Positions 7,048-10,100 of a DNA stretch of 10,100 nt are shown here, piece after piece. Position numbers and translations under genes: made by a program. The stretch is from JBKDZR01 sp047971485 (GTDB taxonomy: Bacteria > Pseudomonadota > Alphaproteobacteria > Rhodobacterales > Rhodobacteraceae). How positions within the stretch are numbered: position 1 is the first letter of the stretch; each line of letters starts with the position of its first letter. Below the pieces are notes generated by a model. That model searched no databases, was not told where the DNA came from, and saw nothing but the letters and a program-made list of their open reading frames with translations. Where the stretch lies: assembly GCA_047971485.1 (NCBI GenBank), contig JBKDZR010000005.1:1-10100 (forward strand). Reading direction: 5' to 3'.

Positions 7048-8408
7048 CCGGGGTGATGATCCATGAGGCCCCGCGCGCAACGCCCCTGCGCCATGAGTGC
7101 GATGTGTTGGTGGTTGGGGGCGGGGCCAGCGGGGTGGCGGCGGCCCTGGCTGCGGCAGAGGCGGGCGCGCGCGTCGTTCTGGTTGAGCGTTATGGCTTTC
7201 TGGGCGGTACGCTGACGGCGGTGACCTTGGGCAGCATCTGTGGCCTGTATGGTCTGGACGGTGACCGGATCCTGAAGCTGGTGGGCGGTGTTGCCGACCG
7301 GATCATTGCGCGCTTGCGCCGGCACAAGGGAGTGGGCGATCCGTTGAAATGGCTGAGCACGGCCTCGCTGCCCTATGATCCAGAGGCGATGAAGATCACC
7401 CTTGATGAACTGCTGGCCGAGGCCGGGGTGACGGTGGTGTTGCATAGCCTGGCGGTCGCCGTTCTGCAGGACAAGGCCCGGCTTGACGGGGCCGTGTTTG
7501 AAAGCATTGATGGCCGCTGGGCTGTGCGCGCCAGCGTGGTTGTCGATTGCACCGGCGATGGCCAGATCGCCGTACTGGCCGGGGCCAGGTGGCAATGCGA
7601 TCCGGCCGAGATTCAGTTTCCGACGACGATGCTGCGCTTCGGCGGGGTTGAGGCCGGTGCCGACACGATCCACCGCGATCAGCTGAAACGCTGTCTGGAG
7701 GTGGCCAACCGGGCGGGCTTTGATCTGCCCCGCACGGCGGGGGGGCTGTTCGCCGCCGGGCCGGGGATCGTGCATCTGAACGTGACCCGCGTTGCTTTGG
7801 ATGGACGCACCCCGAACCCGTTGTCGGTACAGGACATGTCGGCGGCGGAAGCGGCGGGCCGGCAATTGGCCGAGCGCTATTTGCAGGCTTTCCGCGCCCA
7901 TGTGCCGGGCTTTGCCGGTGCCTGGCTTCTGGATACGGGCATGCAGATCGGGGTGCGGGAAAGCCGTCGGATCCTGGGGGATTACGTGCTGACCGAGGCC
8001 GATGTCCTGGGGGCTGTCCGTATGCCTGATGCCATTGCGGCCTGTGCCTGGCCGGTTGAGGAACACGGCGCCGGGCGGGCCACGAAATGGGTGTGGCTGC
8101 CTGATGGCACCTATTACCAGATCCCCTATCGCTGCCTGTTGCCGGTGGGGATCACGGGGCTGCTGATCGCCGGGCGGTGTCTGTCAGCAACCCATGTTGC
8201 CCAGGCTTCGGTGCGGGTGGCGGGCACCTGTTTTGCCTTGGGGCAGGCGGCGGGAACAGCGGCGGCTTTGGCGGCGTCGGCGGGTCTGGTGCCGCGCGAT
8301 CTGGATCCCGGCGCATTGCGGGCGGCGCTGGTGGCGGGCGGGGCTGTTCTGGGCGACAGCCCGCCTTGCTTCGTCGATCCAGCCAATCCCTTGGAGATGA
8401 GTCATTGA
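7044..8408 (+). CDS. FAD-dependent oxidoreductase (FAD_oxidored, PF12831-type)
   Basis: This 454-residue cytoplasmic flavoprotein has a Rossmann fold at its N-terminus: CDVLVVGGGASGVAAALAAAEAG (19-41, GGGASG 25-30), with E48 placed to bind the adenosine ribose. LVERYGFLGGT (46-56), VVDCTGDG (166-173), GVRESRRILGDYVLTEADV (303-321) and the C-terminal LLIAGRCLSATHVAQASVRVAG (373-394) are hallmarks of the FAD_oxidored group. Reactions in this group vary and most members are uncharacterised, so the substrate is not predictable. Its fusion into a TTT transporter operon, directly before a dehydratase, suggests oxidation of the imported acid or a product of it. It starts with GTG overlapping the tctA stop and ends overlapping the next gene as TTGA. 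No signal peptide is evident. The electron acceptor is unknown. Confidence 0.9.
   Translation: MTGVMIHEAPRATPLRHECDVLVVGGGASGVAAALAAAEAGARVVLVERYGFLGGTLTAVTLGSICGLYGLDGDRILKLVGGVADRIIARLRRHKGVGDPLKWLSTASLPYDPEAMKITLDELLAEAGVTVVLHSLAVAVLQDKARLDGAVFESIDGRWAVRASVVVDCTGDGQIAVLAGARWQCDPAEIQFPTTMLRFGGVEAGADTIHRDQLKRCLEVANRAGFDLPRTAGGLFAAGPGIVHLNVTRVALDGRTPNPLSVQDMSAAEAAGRQLAERYLQAFRAHVPGFAGAWLLDTGMQIGVRESRRILGDYVLTEADVLGAVRMPDAIAACAWPVEEHGAGRATKWVWLPDGTYYQIPYRCLLPVGITGLLIAGRCLSATHVAQASVRVAGTCFALGQAAGTAAALAASAGLVPRDLDPGALRAALVAGGAVLGDSPPCFVDPANPLEMSH
8393..8396 (+). promoter_or_regulatory. Ribosome binding site supporting a TTG start for the dehydratase
   Basis: GGAG lies eight bases before the TTG at 8405. 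The next in-frame ATG is 30 codons downstream and would remove the conserved LRSNFEKGS N-terminus. The site therefore supports the rare TTG start. Confidence 0.55.
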
Positions 8409-10081
8409 AACTGCGCAGCAATTTTGAAAAGGGCAGCACGCTTTGGGCATTGCGCCTGGCCCAATGGACGGCACTGGGGATTGCCGAGGCGGATATGGAC
8501 AAGCCGAAGATCGCGGTGATCAATGCCTCGTCGGAACTGTCCTCGTGCTATTCTCATCTCGATGGGGTGACCGCCACCGTGAAGCAGGCCATCCGCGCCG
8601 CCGGGGGGCTGCCTTTTGAGGTCAAGACAACGGCGCCCAGCGATTTCATTCACTGTGCCGGGGCGGCGGGGGGCTATATCCTCTCTTCACGCGACCTGAT
8701 GGTCAACGATATCGAGGTGGCGGTGGAAGGGCCGCAGCTGGATGGCATGGTTTGTCTGGCCTCTTGCGACAAGACGGCACCGGCCCAGTTGATGGCTGCG
8801 GCGCGGCTCGATATTCCGACGATCCTGGTGATTGGCGGGTATCAGGCCCGGGGCGTGTACAAGGGTGCGCCCGTGGATATCGAGGATGTCTTCGAAAGCG
8901 TCGGCAAGTTGGGTGCTGGCCTTGATCCCGAGGCCCTCGGCTGCATGGCGCGTGGTGCGATCCGCAGTCCGGGGGTCTGTGCGGGGATGGGAACGGCCAA
9001 CAGCATGCACCTGATGGCCGAGGCCCTGGGCATGACCATTCCCGGCAGTGCCCCTGTCGCGGCCAATTCCGAACGCATGTTCGCCAATGCGGCGGCAGCC
9101 GGACAGCGGATCGTGGCGATGATCGCCGAGGATCTGCGGCCCTCACGGATCATGACACCGGAGGCTTTTCGCAATGCGGCCACGCTGGCCCTGTCTTTGT
9201 CCTGCTCGATCAATGTCATGCGCCATCTGCAAGGGGTGATCGAAGAGGCGAGGCTGGATCTTGATATCTATCGGGTTTTCGCCGGGCTGGATGGGGTGGT
9301 TCCGGTCCTGGCGGCGATCAAGCCGAACGGGCCGGATCATATTGACGATCTCGATGCGGCCGGGGGGGCGCGTGCCGTGCTTGGCCGGCTGCGGTCGTTG
9401 CTGGATCCGGCGGCGGTAAACTGCCTGGGCGAAACCCTGGATGAGATGCTTGCGGATGGCCCCGAGGCCGGGCCGGGGATCGCGACGCTGGACAGGCCCA
9501 TTGCGCCGGGTCCGTCTTTGTCGATCCTGCGCGGTACGCTGGCGCCAGCCGGGGCAATCATGAAACTGGGGGCATCGACCAGCCCGGATCTGGTGCATGA
9601 GGGCCCGGCACGGGTGTTCGAAGCGCAGAGTGCTGCGCTGGAAGCCCTTGGGGCCGGCCGCATCCAGCCCGGTGACGTCGTGGTCTTGCGGGGGCTGGGG
9701 GCACGCGGCGGCCCGGGGGTGGCCTCGGCGTCCTGGTTCGCGGCAGCGCTGGCGGGCAGTGCGCTGGCTGGCAAGACTGCGCTGATTACCGATGGGCAGC
9801 TTTCGGGGTTGAACCGGGGGATCGTGGTTGGTCAGGTCATGCCTGAGGCAGCGACCGGCGGGCCGATTGCCGCCGTGCGCGACGGGGACAGGATCCGCAT
9901 AGATGTCGCTGGGCGGCGGCTGGATCTGTTGATTGATGCCGATGAGATGCAGGCCCGCCTGGAGGATATGGATCCAAGGCTGGCTGCGCATGAGGGCTGG
10001 CTTGGTCAGTATCAGCGTCTGGTGCAGTCACTGGACCGTGGCGGGGTGCTGATTGGGGTGCCGCCCCGCGATCACGACTGA
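8405..10081 (+). CDS. IlvD/Edd-family Fe-S dehydratase
   Basis: This 558-residue enzyme belongs to the family of dihydroxy-acid, 6-phosphogluconate and sugar-acid dehydratases, which remove water from a 2,3-dihydroxy acid to give a 2-keto-3-deoxy acid. The cluster cysteines are C48 (SSELSSC), C121 in CDK (121-123) and C192 in GVCAGMGTANS (190-200). K123 is in the position that is carbamylated in the family, and D80 aligns with a metal ligand. DGQLSG (463-468), with S467 as the likely catalytic base, and GQVMPEAATGGPIAAVRDGD (476-495) form the C-terminal active site. The N-terminus LRSNFEKGSTLW is typical only if translation begins at TTG 8405. Context favours a catabolic sugar- or hydroxy-acid dehydratase over the branched-chain amino acid enzyme, so I give no ilvD symbol. 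Nothing follows it for 19 bases. Confidence 0.92.
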   Translation: MKLRSNFEKGSTLWALRLAQWTALGIAEADMDKPKIAVINASSELSSCYSHLDGVTATVKQAIRAAGGLPFEVKTTAPSDFIHCAGAAGGYILSSRDLMVNDIEVAVEGPQLDGMVCLASCDKTAPAQLMAAARLDIPTILVIGGYQARGVYKGAPVDIEDVFESVGKLGAGLDPEALGCMARGAIRSPGVCAGMGTANSMHLMAEALGMTIPGSAPVAANSERMFANAAAAGQRIVAMIAEDLRPSRIMTPEAFRNAATLALSLSCSINVMRHLQGVIEEARLDLDIYRVFAGLDGVVPVLAAIKPNGPDHIDDLDAAGGARAVLGRLRSLLDPAAVNCLGETLDEMLADGPEAGPGIATLDRPIAPGPSLSILRGTLAPAGAIMKLGASTSPDLVHEGPARVFEAQSAALEALGAGRIQPGDVVVLRGLGARGGPGVASASWFAAALAGSALAGKTALITDGQLSGLNRGIVVGQVMPEAATGGPIAAVRDGDRIRIDVAGRRLDLLIDADEMQARLEDMDPRLAAHEGWLGQYQRLVQSLDRGGVLIGVPPRDHD

Positions 10082-10088
10082 TCGTGTC

Positions 10089-10100
10089 GTTTGGCTGTAA
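10089..10100. repeat. 12-bp sequence inverted relative to 299-310
   Basis: GTTTGGCTGTAA at the window end is the exact reverse complement of TTACAGCCAAAC at 299-310. Both copies are in non-coding DNA on either side of the two operons. A 12-bp match can arise by chance in a window this size, and the right copy is cut by the window edge, so its true extent is unknown. Confidence 0.3.

Noticed and set aside
5443..7080. 545-codon open frame on the minus strand
   Set aside because: It is antisense to tctB/tctA. The translation is rich in H, R, Q and G with no domain, while the plus strand carries full TctA signatures.
6960..8066. 368-codon open frame on the minus strand
   Set aside because: It is antisense to the end of tctA and the FAD oxidoreductase. 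Low-complexity composition and no motif.
8177..8404. Upstream extension of the dehydratase frame
   Set aside because: It lies wholly inside the FAD oxidoreductase gene and translates to a glycine-rich shadow; family homology begins at the TTG 8405.
9143..9991. 282-codon open frame on the minus strand
   Set aside because: It is antisense to the dehydratase, which has all its cysteine and active-site motifs.
299..10100. Composite transposon bounded by the 12-bp inverted repeat
   Set aside because: No transposase, no target duplication visible, and the enclosed DNA includes the housekeeping gene alr.

Overview
The window looks like chromosomal DNA of a GC-rich alphaproteobacterium, most likely of the Rhodobacterales/Paracoccaceae type. 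I base this on the GC-rich codon use, the short overlapping operons, the protein style, and a minus-strand alr-mlaE-mlaF gene order that I recall from that group. No composition or database calculation was run, so the taxonomic call is an inference.

Layout. Bases 1-443 hold no gene I can support. Their right part (about 250-372) is AT-rich and carries inverted repeats and three TGATCA palindromes. A minus-strand operon follows, running from 3602 down to 444: alr (alanine racemase), mlaE (lipid-transport ABC permease), mlaF (its ATPase) and a short PqiA-family membrane protein. mlaE and mlaF overlap by ATGA. No MCE (MlaD-type) gene, MlaB or MlaC lies in this cluster. A divergent intergenic region of about 320 bases (3603-3921), with an AT-rich patch at 3692-3732, separates this operon from a plus-strand operon.

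The plus-strand operon (3922-10081) is tctC-tctB-tctA, a complete tripartite tricarboxylate transporter (TTT). It is followed without a gap by an FAD-dependent oxidoreductase and an IlvD/Edd-family Fe-S dehydratase. The last four genes overlap at their stop/start codons (TGATG, GTGA, TTGA), and the two enzymes use GTG and TTG starts. A perfect 13-bp GC-rich hairpin sits between tctC and tctB and probably lets the binding protein be made in excess over the membrane subunits.

How the genes work together. The minus-strand operon is housekeeping envelope biology: D-alanine for peptidoglycan, and phospholipid trafficking across the envelope. The plus-strand operon reads as an uptake-and-catabolism cassette. 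TctC captures an organic acid in the periplasm, TctAB imports it, and the flavoenzyme and the dehydratase would oxidise and dehydrate it, or a derivative, in the cytoplasm. The substrate cannot be read from the sequence; a hydroxy- or sugar-acid would fit the dehydratase. No regulator or aldolase is present, and the window ends 19 bases after the dehydratase stop. I found no RNA gene, CRISPR array or recognisable insertion sequence.
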